From Neobacillus jeddahensis (GTDB lineage: Bacteria > Bacillota > Bacilli > Bacillales > Cytobacillaceae), in contig NZ_CCAS010000006.1 of the NCBI RefSeq assembly GCF_000612625.1, positions 1 through 64,000 on the forward strand: 64,000 bases of DNA, read 5' to 3'. Shown in pieces: positions 39,865 to 49,431 of the stretch; within the stretch, counting starts at the first letter, position 1; every line of letters begins with the position of its first letter. The notes below the pieces were generated by a model that saw only the letters and a list, made by a program, of their open reading frames with translations, was not told the DNA's origin and ran no database searches. Position numbers and translations under genes: made by a program.

Positions 39865-40719
39865 TTAATCCAATTCCACCAAATAGGATGGATAACTTCC
39901 TAAAATTTTTACTCCGCAGCCTAGCGCTTCCAGTTCCGAAATCGCACCTGGAATCAACACCTCATCGAGCTTCATTTCCAGATCAATAATGAAAAAGTAG
40001 TTGCCAATTCCTGTTTTCATTGGTCTTGATTCAATTTTTGAGAGGTTCAATTTTCTCCAAGCAAAGGCTGATAACACCTGATGCAACGCTCCTGCTTGAT
40101 CTGAAGGCAGCGTAACCATGAGCGTTGTTTTGTAATGTGAGGAGCCACTAATGGATGCAAAATCTACAATTTGTTCTGATAAAACGAAGAAACTAGTGTG
40201 GTTATAGTCAAAATCATGAATATCTTTTTGCACCATAGATAAACCATATTCTTTCGCCGCTAATTCATTGGCAATCGCAGCGACGTTCCATTCGGGATGC
40301 TCCATCACAAGCTTAGCTGCTGCTGCTGTTGACGTTACACTTTCAATGGGAACCCCTTTAAAATGGCTATGTAAAAATTTATGACACTGAGCAATGGCAT
40401 GCGAGTGGCTATATACTTTCGTAACCGCCGGCCAGTCCTCCTGATTGGTTGGATGGACAAGCAAATGCTGCTTAATTGGGAGCGTAATTTCGCCCACAAT
40501 TGGAATTTGAACTACATGGGTTAAATAATCAAGGGTAATATTTACAGATCCTTCTAAGGCATTTTCAACAGGAACTACAGCAAGATCGACTTTGTGTTCC
40601 ACTAATGCATCCATACTTTCAGGAATTGTTCGATAAGGCTCAAGGTCATATCCTGGAAAAACCTTTTTCACCGCTAGTTCAGTGAAGGTAGCTTTTGGTC
40701 CTAAAAAACCGACTTTCAT
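39865..40719 (-). CDS. pheA: Prephenate dehydratase
   Basis: Converts prephenate to phenylpyruvate on the phenylalanine pathway. The 284-residue protein has the catalytic dehydratase region (GFLGPKATFTE at the start, VVPVENALEGSV, STAAAAKLV with the key Thr) and a C-terminal ACT domain for phenylalanine feedback (GALHQVLSAFAWRKLNLSKIESRP). There is no fused chorismate mutase. I use the ATG at 40719, where the family N-terminus MKVGFLGP begins; the longer frame lacks support. It follows pheB in the obgE operon. Confidence 0.95.
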   Translation of the reverse strand: MKVGFLGPKATFTELAVKKVFPGYDLEPYRTIPESMDALVEHKVDLAVVPVENALEGSVNITLDYLTHVVQIPIVGEITLPIKQHLLVHPTNQEDWPAVTKVYSHSHAIAQCHKFLHSHFKGVPIESVTSTAAAAKLVMEHPEWNVAAIANELAAKEYGLSMVQKDIHDFDYNHTSFFVLSEQIVDFASISGSSHYKTTLMVTLPSDQAGALHQVLSAFAWRKLNLSKIESRPMKTGIGNYFFIIDLEMKLDEVLIPGAISELEALGCGVKILGSYPSYLVELD

Positions 40720-40781
40720 TCCTTCCCCACTCCCTCTTTTAACAAGAAGGCTGAGAACTAATCCCAGCAAACAAATGTCCG

Positions 40782-41231
40782 CTATGCACCAGTTCCCAGC
40801 ACGTCTACCTTTTCAACAAATTCAAGTTTTCTTAACTCTGCAAGCAAATCGTCCAAATCAGAGATAATATTTGATGTGTTTAATGACAATGTTACATTGG
40901 CTCTGCCTTGAAGTGGAATGGTTTGATGAATGGTTAAAACATTACAGCCAGATGCCGCCACCACACTTAACAAGTTTGACAATGTACCAGAACGATCTTC
41001 TAAATGAAAGAAGAGCGAGATAATCTTTTCCTTTTGAATCGTTGAAAAAGGATAAACAGTATCCCGATATTTATAAAAGGCACTTCTGCTCAAATCCACT
41101 TTAAGGACGGCATCAGCAATCGATTCCGCCTTACCCCTTTCAAGCATCTCTTTCACTTCAATTGTTTTTTTCATCGCTTCTGGCAGAACATCCTCACGGA
41201 CCAAGTAATACCTTTTATCAAAGTTATCCAT
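40782..41231 (-). CDS. pheB: ACT-domain protein PheB (UPF0735)
   Basis: A 149-residue protein with an N-terminal helical part ([23 protein letters not shown]) and a C-terminal ACT domain ([28 protein letters not shown]). The name PheB comes from B. subtilis, where the gene lies between obg and pheA; it is not an enzyme of known activity and may bind amino acids. The start lies 11 bases after the obgE stop. It is probably cotranscribed with obgE, pheA and spo0B. Confidence 0.93.
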   Translation of the reverse strand: MDNFDKRYYLVREDVLPEAMKKTIEVKEMLERGKAESIADAVLKVDLSRSAFYKYRDTVYPFSTIQKEKIISLFFHLEDRSGTLSNLLSVVAASGCNVLTIHQTIPLQGRANVTLSLNTSNIISDLDDLLAELRKLEFVEKVDVLGTGA

Positions 41232-41242
41232 TTATCCACTAC

Positions 41243-42532
41243 CTACTCGACGAACTCAAATTCAAATTCTAATAATTTTACGATATCCCCATCTTTTGCA
41301 CCTCGTTGCCTTAAGGCGTCATCCACCCCAAAACCGCGAAGTTGACGTGCGAAACGGCGTACAGATTCTTCTCTCGAAAAGTCCGTCATCTTAAATAATC
41401 TTTCAAGTTTTTCACCTGAAACGACAAAAGAACCATCCGGGTCTCTTGTGATCGTGAAGGCTTCTGGGTCTGCCTCATGTTTATATAATACACGATGAAC
41501 TCCGGTTTCTTCTTCTTCATGCTCAAGCGGGAATTCTGGAGTCTCCTCAATCTTATCTGCTACCGCATATAATAATTCCCGTAACCCTTTTCGAGATAGG
41601 GCAGATATAGGGAAGATCGGAAAATCTTCTTCCAGCTGCTCTTTAAACTTTTGCAGGTTTTCTTCTGCTTGAGGCATATCCATTTTATTCGCTACAATGA
41701 TTTGTGGACGCTCAGTCAAACGGAGATTATACTCCTTTAACTCGCTATTAATGGTCATGTAATCCTCATATGGATCCCTGCCTTCGGTTGCAGCCATATC
41801 AATGACATGGACAATTACTCTCGTCCGTTCAATGTGTCGTAAAAATTGATGGCCAAGTCCAACCCCTTCACTTGCCCCTTCAATTAATCCTGGCAGGTCA
41901 GCCATCACAAAGCTTCTACCATCTTCGGTTTCCACCATTCCAAGGTTTGGAACAATGGTAGTAAAATGATATTCAGCAATTTTTGGCTTTGCAGATGAGA
42001 CCACTGATAATAACGTCGATTTTCCTACACTTGGAAAACCAACAAGACCGACATCAGCAAGCAGCTTTAATTCTAGTATTACATCACGTTCTTGTCCTGG
42101 TTCGCCATTTTCAGCAATCTCAGGAGCCGGGTTTGCCGGTGTAGCGAAGCGTGTGTTACCTCGGCCACCACGGCCACCTTTGGCAATAATCGCCTGTTGT
42201 CCATGCTCAACTAAATCCGCAATAACCTCTTTTGTTTCAGCATCCATGACAACTGTCCCTGGTGGAACCTTGACAATCATATCCTTTGAACCCCTGCCAT
42301 GCTGTCCTTTGGACATACCATGTTCACCACGCGGCGCTTTAAAATGACGTTGATAACGAAAATCCATTAAGGTACGTAACCCTTCATTCACTTCAAAAAC
42401 AACATTGGCGCCTTTTCCGCCGTCACCGCCAGCTGGGCCACCATTTGGAACATATTTTTCACGACGAAATGCGACCATACCATTGCCGCCGTCGCCGCCT
42501 TTTACATAAATTTTGACCTGATCGACAAACAT
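41243..42532 (-). CDS. obgE: GTPase Obg
   Basis: An essential GTPase tied to ribosome assembly, the stress response and sporulation. Domains of the 429-residue protein: the glycine-rich Obg fold (1-157, [16 protein letters not shown]), the G domain (158-330, [28 protein letters not shown]) and the C-terminal OCT domain (about 350-429). The ATG at 42532 follows GGAGG and gives the family start [10 protein letters not shown]. It lies just after spo0B, as in B. subtilis, a layout that links Obg to the phosphorelay. Confidence 0.97.
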   Translation of the reverse strand: MFVDQVKIYVKGGDGGNGMVAFRREKYVPNGGPAGGDGGKGANVVFEVNEGLRTLMDFRYQRHFKAPRGEHGMSKGQHGRGSKDMIVKVPPGTVVMDAETKEVIADLVEHGQQAIIAKGGRGGRGNTRFATPANPAPEIAENGEPGQERDVILELKLLADVGLVGFPSVGKSTLLSVVSSAKPKIAEYHFTTIVPNLGMVETEDGRSFVMADLPGLIEGASEGVGLGHQFLRHIERTRVIVHVIDMAATEGRDPYEDYMTINSELKEYNLRLTERPQIIVANKMDMPQAEENLQKFKEQLEEDFPIFPISALSRKGLRELLYAVADKIEETPEFPLEHEEEETGVHRVLYKHEADPEAFTITRDPDGSFVVSGEKLERLFKMTDFSREESVRRFARQLRGFGVDDALRQRGAKDGDIVKLLEFEFEFVE

Positions 42533-42564
42533 CTTATTCCTCCAGTCTTGCACTTTACGAAGTA

Positions 42565-43095
42565 TTACAGTATAGGCATAAAGACCTCTAGTGCGAGCTC
42601 GTTTTTAGAAAAATCCTTGACCACTACATCTACTGAATAATCAGCAAGGTATTTTTCAATCTGTTCTCTTTTTAGTATTATCCCGCTAAAATCAAAAAAG
42701 AAACGAATGCCATGTGATTGCGATTCTATTGTGATTGATAAATGGTTTTCTTGAAATGCCTCTATGGCTTGATTCAAACAAGAAAAAAATGAGTTTGTCC
42801 AATTTGTCATGGCGGCATCATCAATTTTTATCGATTCAACGTCAAGAAGGACCTCATATTCCAATCGAAATGAAGGATTTTCCCAGTTTGATTTTAACAG
42901 CAGCGATGCAAACAATGGCATCTGTAAATTCGATAGCTTTGTTTCATGCTGGGCTTCAATCACTATTTCATCGATGACTTGTTTGGCACGGTCAATCCGA
43001 TTTAAATCCAGGTTTCCCTTTATTAGTTGCAGCTTGTTTAACCAATCATGTCGTGAGTGCCGAAGCACTTCAACGATATCCCATTCTTTCCCCAT
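42565..43095 (-). CDS. spo0B: Sporulation phosphotransferase Spo0B
   Basis: Passes phosphate from Spo0F to Spo0A in the sporulation phosphorelay. The 176-residue protein has the dimerising helical hairpin with the phosphorylated histidine in [17 protein letters not shown] (His 16 here) and a degenerate ATPase-like C-terminal domain without nucleotide motifs. The N-terminus is shorter than in B. subtilis, where the active residue is His 30; no better upstream start is visible. It heads the spo0B-obgE-pheB-pheA run. The 210-base gap to rpmA holds the rpmA terminator and AT-rich sequence that may include its promoter. Confidence 0.92.
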   Translation of the reverse strand: MGKEWDIVEVLRHSRHDWLNKLQLIKGNLDLNRIDRAKQVIDEIVIEAQHETKLSNLQMPLFASLLLKSNWENPSFRLEYEVLLDVESIKIDDAAMTNWTNSFFSCLNQAIEAFQENHLSITIESQSHGIRFFFDFSGIILKREQIEKYLADYSVDVVVKDFSKNELALEVFMPIL

Positions 43096-43254
43096 ACGTA
43101 CACTCCCACATTAAGTGTTGGACACTGTTTCTAATAGTATATCAAAAAAATAAACATGAGTAATCAATTTAAGGTGAAATGTCATTAGAGGTAAAAAGAA
43201 GCTTTTACGAAGTAGCTTCCTTGAAGTATAAGTTGGAAGGGGTACTTTCGTTAA

Positions 43255-43292
43255 GCAAAAAGAAAACTCTAACCAAACAGGTTAGAGTTTCC
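43255..43292 (-). terminator. Terminator of the rplU-prp-rpmA operon
   Basis: Arms 43262-43274 and 43280-43292 pair almost completely and are followed by T-rich sequence on the minus strand. It lies 14 bases after the rpmA stop. Confidence 0.85.
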
Positions 43293-43305
43293 TTTTGATG
43301 AACAA

Positions 43306-43599
<294 letters not shown>

Positions 43600-43611
43600 T
43601 TATTCCACCTC

Positions 43612-43944
43612 CTACTTTTTGAAGGTTATTTTTATGTGCTCTCCGTACGTTTCTTCAATCGATCTTAGTGATACAGTCATTCCTTCGAAAAGAAGCTGTA
43701 CTTTCTCATACACATCTTCCGGAAGACCTCCCGGTACAATGCAGCGTAGAAAGCCATCTGCCCGATGTTCAAGATCGGGAGTGACACCGGTTAGTTCGTG
43801 CACCGCATTAATCGCACCAACAGATACGGCTGATACACCTGCACAAACAATGTCCTTGCCACGATCAGCGAACAAAGCATGACCGCTCAGTTCAAATGAT
43901 TGAATCTTTCCGGACTCAGTACGATAAATCGTAATGTTAATCAT
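43612..43944 (-). CDS. prp: Ribosomal-processing cysteine protease Prp
   Basis: A 110-residue cysteine protease (YsxB family) that removes the N-terminal extension of L27. The catalytic pair is visible: His 22 in SGHALFADRG and Cys 34 in DIVCAGVSAV. It lies between rplU and rpmA, its substrate gene, with 12 bases on one side and 15 on the other; the three genes form one operon, as in B. subtilis. Confidence 0.95.
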   Translation of the reverse strand: MINITIYRTESGKIQSFELSGHALFADRGKDIVCAGVSAVSVGAINAVHELTGVTPDLEHRADGFLRCIVPGGLPEDVYEKVQLLFEGMTVSLRSIEETYGEHIKITFKK

Positions 43945-43959
43945 CTAATTCTCAACACC

Positions 43960-44268
43960 TTACGCGTTGATTTTTTCGATGATTACTTTAGTGTAAGGTT
44001 GACGATGACCTTGCTTCTTACGGTTGTTTTTCTTGGCTTTGTACTTGAAAACGATGATTTTTTTCGCACGGCCTTGTTTTTCAACTTTAGCTGTAACAGT
44101 AGCGCCTGCAACAACAGGACTTCCTACTTTTACGTTTTCACCGCCAACGAAAAGAACCTTGTCAAAAGTAACTTCTTCACCAGCTTCTGCATTAAGTTTT
44201 TCAATGTAGATAGCTTGGCCTTCTTCGACTTTAATTTGTTTACCGCCAGTTTCGATAATTGCGTACAT
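43960..44268 (-). CDS. rplU: 50S ribosomal protein L21
   Basis: Binds 23S rRNA in the large subunit. The 102-residue protein begins [18 protein letters not shown] and has the C-terminal RNA-binding stretch [19 protein letters not shown]. The ATG at 44268 lies eight bases after AGGAGG; three codons of open frame upstream contain that site. It is preceded by the L21 leader, which probably lets L21 regulate the operon. Confidence 0.97.
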   Translation of the reverse strand: MYAIIETGGKQIKVEEGQAIYIEKLNAEAGEEVTFDKVLFVGGENVKVGSPVVAGATVTAKVEKQGRAKKIIVFKYKAKKNNRKKQGHRQPYTKVIIEKINA

Positions 44269-44279
44269 GAACTGCACCT

Positions 44280-44378
44280 CCTTATAAACTCAGACTCGCC
44301 ATAGACAGGCGTTTTGCCGAACAGCAAAATCTTACTACCTGTTCTGCGCGGTTGTAGCACGGGTGCTACAAACATAAC
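44280..44378 (-). promoter_or_regulatory. L21 leader (ribosomal protein autoregulatory structure)
   Basis: The transcribed leader of rplU has a stem TGTAGCACCCGTGCTACA, a second stem around ATTTTGCTGTTCGGCAAAA and a third with GCCTGTCTATGGCG, and overlaps the ribosome binding region. Position and stems fit the L21 leader family of Firmicutes. Confidence 0.8.
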
Positions 44379-44384
44379 ATTAAA

Positions 44385-44414
44385 ATCCTAACATACTATG
44401 ATTGAATGTGTCAA
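44385..44414 (-). promoter_or_regulatory. Sigma-A promoter of the rplU operon
   Basis: TTGACA (44409-44414), an 18-base spacer and TAGGAT (44385-44390) put the start near 44378, at the first stem of the L21 leader. Confidence 0.75.
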
Positions 44415-44430
44415 TAATAATTTGGGCACA

Positions 44431-45909
44431 TCATTCGTTATTAAATTGCTTTACTGAAATCTCTGCTTCAGTACCAAATTGTTTTACTAAATAATAAGGT
44501 TTTCTGGAAGGCTGCACCGTAAAATACAACTTTAAGTGGAGCCATTCCTCCAAAACCTCTCTATGGGCTTCATTTGGACCTAGAAGCGCCTCTTTTACCT
44601 CACTGGTGGTCTCAACCAGAAGAGCCTCAAATTCGCTATGACGATGCTCTAGCAGCTCTCTTTCAAGCCGAAAGGCAATGGTCTCAGCACTAAGAATCCG
44701 CCCAGTCCCCTCACAGGTCGGGCATTTCACCTGCAAGGCCTCTGAGAGCGTGACTTTTGTTTTCTTTCTAGTTAACTGAAGAATACCAAGCGGAGTAAAT
44801 CCGATTAACTTCGTTCTTTTTTCATCTTTGGATAATTCTGTTTCAACTGTGTCGAGGATAAACCGCTGGTCTTGAGCACGTTTCATATCGATAAAATCAA
44901 TCAGAACCATTCCACCAATATCACGAAGACGCAGCTGCCTCACAATTTCGATCGCTGCCAGCCGGTTAGTTTCAACAACAGTATCTTGATAATCGGACTT
45001 CCCAGAATATTTTCCAGTATTTACATCGATAATCGTCAATGTCTCGGTTTCATCAAAGATGAGGTAGGCGCCACGGTCGAGCCAAACAATTCGTTTGAGT
45101 GCTTTATCGATTTCGTGGTCCACCTTATTTGTTGAGAAAATATTCTCTTTCCCATTGTAATAGGCAAGCTTAACCCTAGTGCTAACAGGCTCAAGTATTT
45201 TTTTCAACGACAATTCATCAACCACAACCTCACCTGTCTTCATTTTCGCTATCTGAGCGATAATCATGTCAACAAAAGTATCAGTTTGAAAAATCAGCCC
45301 TGGCTTTTTTTGGGACATCGCGATCTGTAACAATTCTTGATAACGTTCTCGCAGATTAGTAAGCTCAGCAAGTATTTCTTCCTCCGTACTATAAATGGCA
45401 GAGGTACGAAAAATGATTCCTTCTTCTTCTGTTTTTAGTTGGTTCCCACTTCGACGCAAAGCAGCCATTTGTGCTTCATCCGCGATTTTTTTCGATACCG
45501 CCACATATCGTCCTCGTGGCATATAAATCAGGTGATTACCTTGCATCTCAATAATCCCCGTCACTTTTGCTCCTTTTGTTCCTGTGGCATCCTTATCCAC
45601 TTGTACCAACATCTTTTCACCTTGATGAACAAACGAGGTGATATTCTTTTGTTTATCAATAGAACCAACAAATGACGGCAAGACATTGCGCTGCAAATAG
45701 GCATTTTTCTCTTCACCGATATCGATGAATGCTGCATTCATCCCCGGCAATACCTTCGTGACTGTCCCAAAATAAATATTACCGACCAGCGAGCGATTGT
45801 TTGGTCGGTCAAACACAATATTCTCCACACGGTTATCCTTTATATAGGCAAATCGCTTTTCCCGTGAAGCGTAATTAACAATTAATGTATCCAAGCCAAG
45901 CGTCCTCAC
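44431..45909 (-). CDS. rng: Ribonuclease E/G family endoribonuclease
   Basis: Cuts single-stranded, AU-rich RNA; in rRNA maturation and mRNA decay in bacteria that have it. The protein of about 490 residues shows the S1 domain (GTVTKVLPGMNAAFIDIGEEKNA in two parts, about 45-130), the DNase I-like catalytic part with IDVNTGKYSG and DFIDM supplying the metal-binding Asp residues, and the zinc-link CPTCEGTG. It is the short RNase G form with no long tail. The frame opens with GTG at 45909; a TTG at 45894 with GAGGAC upstream is an alternative. B. subtilis lacks this family; here it lies between rplU and spoIVFB. Confidence 0.93.
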   Translation of the reverse strand: MRTLGLDTLIVNYASREKRFAYIKDNRVENIVFDRPNNRSLVGNIYFGTVTKVLPGMNAAFIDIGEEKNAYLQRNVLPSFVGSIDKQKNITSFVHQGEKMLVQVDKDATGTKGAKVTGIIEMQGNHLIYMPRGRYVAVSKKIADEAQMAALRRSGNQLKTEEEGIIFRTSAIYSTEEEILAELTNLRERYQELLQIAMSQKKPGLIFQTDTFVDMIIAQIAKMKTGEVVVDELSLKKILEPVSTRVKLAYYNGKENIFSTNKVDHEIDKALKRIVWLDRGAYLIFDETETLTIIDVNTGKYSGKSDYQDTVVETNRLAAIEIVRQLRLRDIGGMVLIDFIDMKRAQDQRFILDTVETELSKDEKRTKLIGFTPLGILQLTRKKTKVTLSEALQVKCPTCEGTGRILSAETIAFRLERELLEHRHSEFEALLVETTSEVKEALLGPNEAHREVLEEWLHLKLYFTVQPSRKPYYLVKQFGTEAEISVKQFNNE

Positions 45910-45940
45910 TTTTTCAATAAGATGTTCCTATTATAACGAA

Positions 45941-46807
45941 TTAATAGGAAAAGAGAAGGTCGCCGATTTTTTCGGTCAATCGTTTTTCTGTAAAATAGGC
46001 ATGTAGAAGCTCGTTCTCATCCAAGGTACCTGTTTCCCGGCCACCTACTTCGACGATAATAGGATGTTTACAACCCCGTTGGAATTTTTCTAAAACATGA
46101 ATCAGCAAATCCTGCTCATCGGCTTGAATTGGTCTTAAGTTGCCCAGGCCCGACTTTTTTCCATAATAGCGTTCTAACAAGAATCGCATAAACACAAAGC
46201 GCCGTTGCTTCCACTCATGATAGAGAGAGAAAAATAAAAAGGCAATGACCACCCATACATTTATATGTGTAGGGGCGGCCAGTAAGATCATCAAGGAAAA
46301 AAGCGACAAACTGCAACCCGAAATGATTAGTGTCAAGCTATGTGCACTTGGAAAGGAACGTTTTAAGGAAAGCAGTAAAAATACGAGCTTTCCACCATCA
46401 AGCGGCCAAACTGGAAAAAGATTAAACAGAAAAATCATCACATTATAATCGATAAACAGTCTAAATAAGTCATCCGGTAGGATGTCCAGTAAAAATAAGC
46501 TATAGGCTAGTGCAACCATCCATATATGTTGGAGTGGACCAGCCATCACGACAATTGCCTCTTCTTTCAGGGGACGGTTCCCGTGTTCATCCATTTCAGC
46601 CACACCGCCGAAAGGGAGCAGGGTAATTTTCTTAATTCTCCAGGAAAAAAAAGAAGCCGCAGCTGCATGCCCCATTTCGTGGATAAAAATGATGACGATT
46701 AACAGGCAAACATCAACAAAGTGTGCCGTTGCAATCGCTAGTGCCATCACGATCCATAACAAAGGATGAATAGAGAGGAGTCGTAATAGTGAGATCATTC
46801 TAGTCAA
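45941..46807 (-). CDS. spoIVFB: Intramembrane metalloprotease SpoIVFB
   Basis: The site-2-type protease that releases sigma-K in the mother cell. The 288-residue protein has six membrane segments, the zinc motif HEMGH near residues 43-47 and the third ligand in NLFPVWPLDGGK near 130-141, then a C-terminal CBS domain that senses ATP. The start is a TTG seven bases after AGGTG, overlapping spoIVFA by eight bases; the ATG three codons later is an alternative. Its inhibitor partner is SpoIVFA, just upstream. Confidence 0.93.
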   Translation of the reverse strand: MTRMISLLRLLSIHPLLWIVMALAIATAHFVDVCLLIVIIFIHEMGHAAAASFFSWRIKKITLLPFGGVAEMDEHGNRPLKEEAIVVMAGPLQHIWMVALAYSLFLLDILPDDLFRLFIDYNVMIFLFNLFPVWPLDGGKLVFLLLSLKRSFPSAHSLTLIISGCSLSLFSLMILLAAPTHINVWVVIAFLFFSLYHEWKQRRFVFMRFLLERYYGKKSGLGNLRPIQADEQDLLIHVLEKFQRGCKHPIIVEVGGRETGTLDENELLHAYFTEKRLTEKIGDLLFSY

Positions 46808-47594
46808 AGCGAATCACCTGGATCGGGTCGATAAAATCATCACCCTTTTTAATGGCAAAATAATATTTACCCTTTGTTTTATCTTCACCAGTTGAAGCTG
46901 AAACTGTCCCGACCACCGTTCTTTTATCAATGTACTCATATAATTTGACCTTAACCTCGTCTAAATTTCCGTACCAGGTTTCCGATTTATCCGGATGTTG
47001 AATAACCACTGTTTTTCCAATGCCATCTTTCACACCTACAAACATGACATTCCCGTCATTGATGGATTGAACAGCCGCCCCTTTTCCCGTTTCAATCATG
47101 ATCCCTTGACCGTTTTTCTCAAAGTTTTCGAGAATTTTCCCCATAGCCGGTACAGAGAAGTTCCCTTCTTGGACTACTTCCTTTTTCCCACTTTGATCAT
47201 CGTCAGAAAACGGGAGCAATGCTAAAGGTTTGCCAAACTTGTTTTCGTACCAATTGGCAACAGTGGCAAATTTAAAATCCTTGTCCATTTGACTCGCAAC
47301 GAATTCCCTTGCAGGTTCAAAGGTTACGGCATGATTACGAAACAAAATGGCAACCATTAAAAATAGGAGCACAGAGGCTAATATTTTAAAAAAGAATACT
47401 TCTTTTCTAAATAATGGATGCCCAGATTCTCCGCCACTATTCCCTGTAGGACGTAAATCAGGTAGTCCATATTTTTCATCATTACCCGGCCAATCAATTT
47501 GCCGGTCAGGACTTTTTGATGTCGAACCAAGTTCTTTTTTTCTTTTGGCTATTCTTCGCCGTATTTCTTCCGGTGTAGACCGCGCCATACCCAT
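46800..47594 (-). CDS. spoIVFA: SpoIVFB regulator SpoIVFA
   Basis: Holds SpoIVFB inactive in the outer forespore membrane until SpoIVB cuts it. The 264-residue protein has a basic N-terminal segment (RRRIAKRKKEL), one transmembrane helix (about residues 74-92, ILASVLLFLMVAILF) and a degenerate LytM/M23 domain (about 165-264) without the HxH zinc ligands, thus not an active peptidase. I use the ATG at 47594, preceded by AAGGG; a further ATG two codons on is possible. The longest frame would begin upstream of the likely sigma-E promoter and is ruled out. Confidence 0.9.
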   Translation of the reverse strand: MGMARSTPEEIRRRIAKRKKELGSTSKSPDRQIDWPGNDEKYGLPDLRPTGNSGGESGHPLFRKEVFFFKILASVLLFLMVAILFRNHAVTFEPAREFVASQMDKDFKFATVANWYENKFGKPLALLPFSDDDQSGKKEVVQEGNFSVPAMGKILENFEKNGQGIMIETGKGAAVQSINDGNVMFVGVKDGIGKTVVIQHPDKSETWYGNLDEVKVKLYEYIDKRTVVGTVSASTGEDKTKGKYYFAIKKGDDFIDPIQVIRFD

Positions 47595-47620
47595 CAACCC
47601 TTTTCCCACTTTTTTGTACA

Positions 47621-47649
47621 AGTCTATGCGGGTGAAATAAAGAGTATGA
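47621..47649 (-). promoter_or_regulatory. Candidate sigma-E promoter of spoIVFA-spoIVFB
   Basis: On the minus strand TCATACT (47643-47649), a 14-base spacer and CATAGACT (47621-47628) match the sigma-E pattern. The start would be near 47615, about 20 bases before the spoIVFA ATG. Confidence 0.68.
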
Positions 47650-47659
47650 CTTACAATCG

Positions 47660-47691
47660 AAAAAAGCCTGTCCACATAGAAGTGGGCAAGC
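47660..47691 (-). terminator. Terminator of the minCD unit
   Basis: Arms 47666-47675 and 47682-47691 pair with two mismatches; six T follow on the minus strand. It separates minD from spoIVFA. Confidence 0.75.
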
Positions 47692-47736
47692 TAACATTGA
47701 CATCATGGAGTTGCTTAAATGTTTTAGGTGCTCCGA

Positions 47737-48540
47737 TTAACGGACGCCAAAAAACTTTTTAAGCTTCTTAAAAACTCCCTTGTCCACTTCATCAAGTGGT
47801 TGCAGGGGAATGGACTCACCAAGAATCCTTCTAGCAATATTACGATAAGCAATGGACGCTTTACTATTAGGATTTAAAGCAATCGGTTCGCCATGATTGG
47901 AGGCTTTAATGACCTCTTCATCATCTGCAACAATCCCAATTAGCTCAATCGATAAATGTTGGGTAATTTCATCGATGTCGAGCATGTCGCCGCTCTTCAT
48001 CATATGATTTCGAATCCGATTAACCACTAGTTTTGGCGATTCCATGTTCTTTTGCTTTTCAAGCAGTCCAATAATCCTATCCGCATCACGGACAGCAGAA
48101 ACCTCAGGAGTGGTGACAACAATTGCCCTATCCGCTCCGGACACAGCATTCTGAAAGCCCTGTTCAATTCCAGCTGGGCAATCAATAATGATATAATCAT
48201 AGTCTTGTTTTAAATCGGTCATGAGTTCTTTCATCTGTTCAGGCGTAACCGCAGATTTATCGACAGTTTGCGCTGCAGGAAGTAAGTACAATAACCCATC
48301 AAAACGTTTATCCTTCACCAAGGCTTGATGAATTTTGCATCGTTTTTGGACAACATCGACAAGATCATAAATGATTCTATTTTCAAGTCCCATTACGACA
48401 TCCAAGTTTCGAAGACCGATGTCTGTATCCACTAAGCATACTTTTTTACCTTGAAGGGCCAGAGATGTCCCAATATTAGCAGAAGTTGTTGTTTTCCCCA
48501 CTCCGCCCTTACCGGATGTAATTACGATCGCTTCTCCCAC
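47737..48540 (-). CDS. minD: Septum site-determining ATPase MinD
   Basis: A membrane-bound ATPase that carries MinC to the poles to keep division at mid-cell. The 267-residue protein has the deviant Walker A GKGGVGKTTTS near residues 10-20, DTDIGLRNLD, Walker B YIIIDCPAG and the amphipathic C-terminal helix (KGVFKKLKKFFGVR) for membrane binding. It starts one base after the minC stop, so the two are coupled. Confidence 0.97.
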   Translation of the reverse strand: MGEAIVITSGKGGVGKTTTSANIGTSLALQGKKVCLVDTDIGLRNLDVVMGLENRIIYDLVDVVQKRCKIHQALVKDKRFDGLLYLLPAAQTVDKSAVTPEQMKELMTDLKQDYDYIIIDCPAGIEQGFQNAVSGADRAIVVTTPEVSAVRDADRIIGLLEKQKNMESPKLVVNRIRNHMMKSGDMLDIDEITQHLSIELIGIVADDEEVIKASNHGEPIALNPNSKASIAYRNIARRILGESIPLQPLDEVDKGVFKKLKKFFGVR

Positions 48541-48541
48541 C

Positions 48542-49222
48542 TTAATGTCCCCCTTCTAATCTATTTAAATTAGGCCTTATCTGTATTAAAACTTGCAATC
48601 TATCAATAATCATTTGTCGGTCATCATCAATATAGGCACATTCCATTTCCCGCTTCTCATTGCTTATGGTTGAATCAGGAGTTCGATTGATACTGTCACT
48701 AATTCTTAGTTGGGACGGTTTCATACTTGACGCTGCAATCACTGCATCATCATTCCCATAACAGCCAGCATGGGCCATTCCTTTTAGTGAACCCATAATG
48801 AAAATATTTCCACCCGCAATGACTGTTCCACCTGGATTCACATCGCCAATTAACAGAATATCACCAGGTGCTTTAAGTACTTGTCCAGAACGAATAATTC
48901 TTGAAACAGTCATGACTTCATTTTCTGCCTTCTTTCGGTGTGCTTCTTCTTTTGTGATGACATTCGAATCAATATTATCGACAACCAAATTTTTCTTTTG
49001 GCGAATTAAGTTTTTTAAGTCTTCGCGCTGTTCCTCGCTTAAATAACGATTACCGACGTCCACTTTCACAGAGATTAAATTGCGCTCATCCTGTGCTCTG
49101 GAGTTAGCAGAAAGCTTTTGATCCAGTTCCCTTTTTAGTTCCTCATAGGAGCATGTATCATCAAGATGAAGGACAAGTCCTTCCTTCGTTCCTTTTATTG
49201 TAACATTTTGCCGTTTTTTCAT
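48542..49222 (-). CDS. minC: Septum site-determining protein MinC
   Basis: Inhibits FtsZ assembly when recruited by MinD. The 226-residue protein has the N-terminal inhibitor domain ([16 protein letters not shown]) and a C-terminal beta-helix ([37 protein letters not shown] in two parts). The end ([17 protein letters not shown]) is acidic. A promoter lies upstream in the 209-base gap after mreD. Confidence 0.95.
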   Translation of the reverse strand: MKKRQNVTIKGTKEGLVLHLDDTCSYEELKRELDQKLSANSRAQDERNLISVKVDVGNRYLSEEQREDLKNLIRQKKNLVVDNIDSNVITKEEAHRKKAENEVMTVSRIIRSGQVLKAPGDILLIGDVNPGGTVIAGGNIFIMGSLKGMAHAGCYGNDDAVIAASSMKPSQLRISDSINRTPDSTISNEKREMECAYIDDDRQMIIDRLQVLIQIRPNLNRLEGGH

Positions 49223-49267
49223 GGAGAATTTTCACCTCATAATAAGAAAACAATTTCGGAGCAAGCG

Positions 49268-49296
49268 AATATCACCTATTTTTATAGGCTTGTCAA
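49268..49296 (-). promoter_or_regulatory. Probable sigma-A promoter of minCD
   Basis: TTGACA (49291-49296), a 17-base spacer and GATATT (49268-49273) on the minus strand, about 40 bases before the minC start. Confidence 0.6.
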
Positions 49297-49431
49297 ATTA
49301 ATTTCGCCCTTCCGAATCGAAAATACAGATATTTTAATAAAAATTCGACACGAGGCGTCCATTCTCCTCTTTATATTTAAAGAAAACTATCACGCTAATA
49401 AGCAAGTTAAAAAAATAGCAACCTCCATAGA

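Noticed and set aside
49300-49360. A 26-codon frame before minC with GAGGAG near its ATG
   Set aside because: The site is only a base or two from the ATG, the predicted peptide is not familiar, and it overlaps the minCD promoter.
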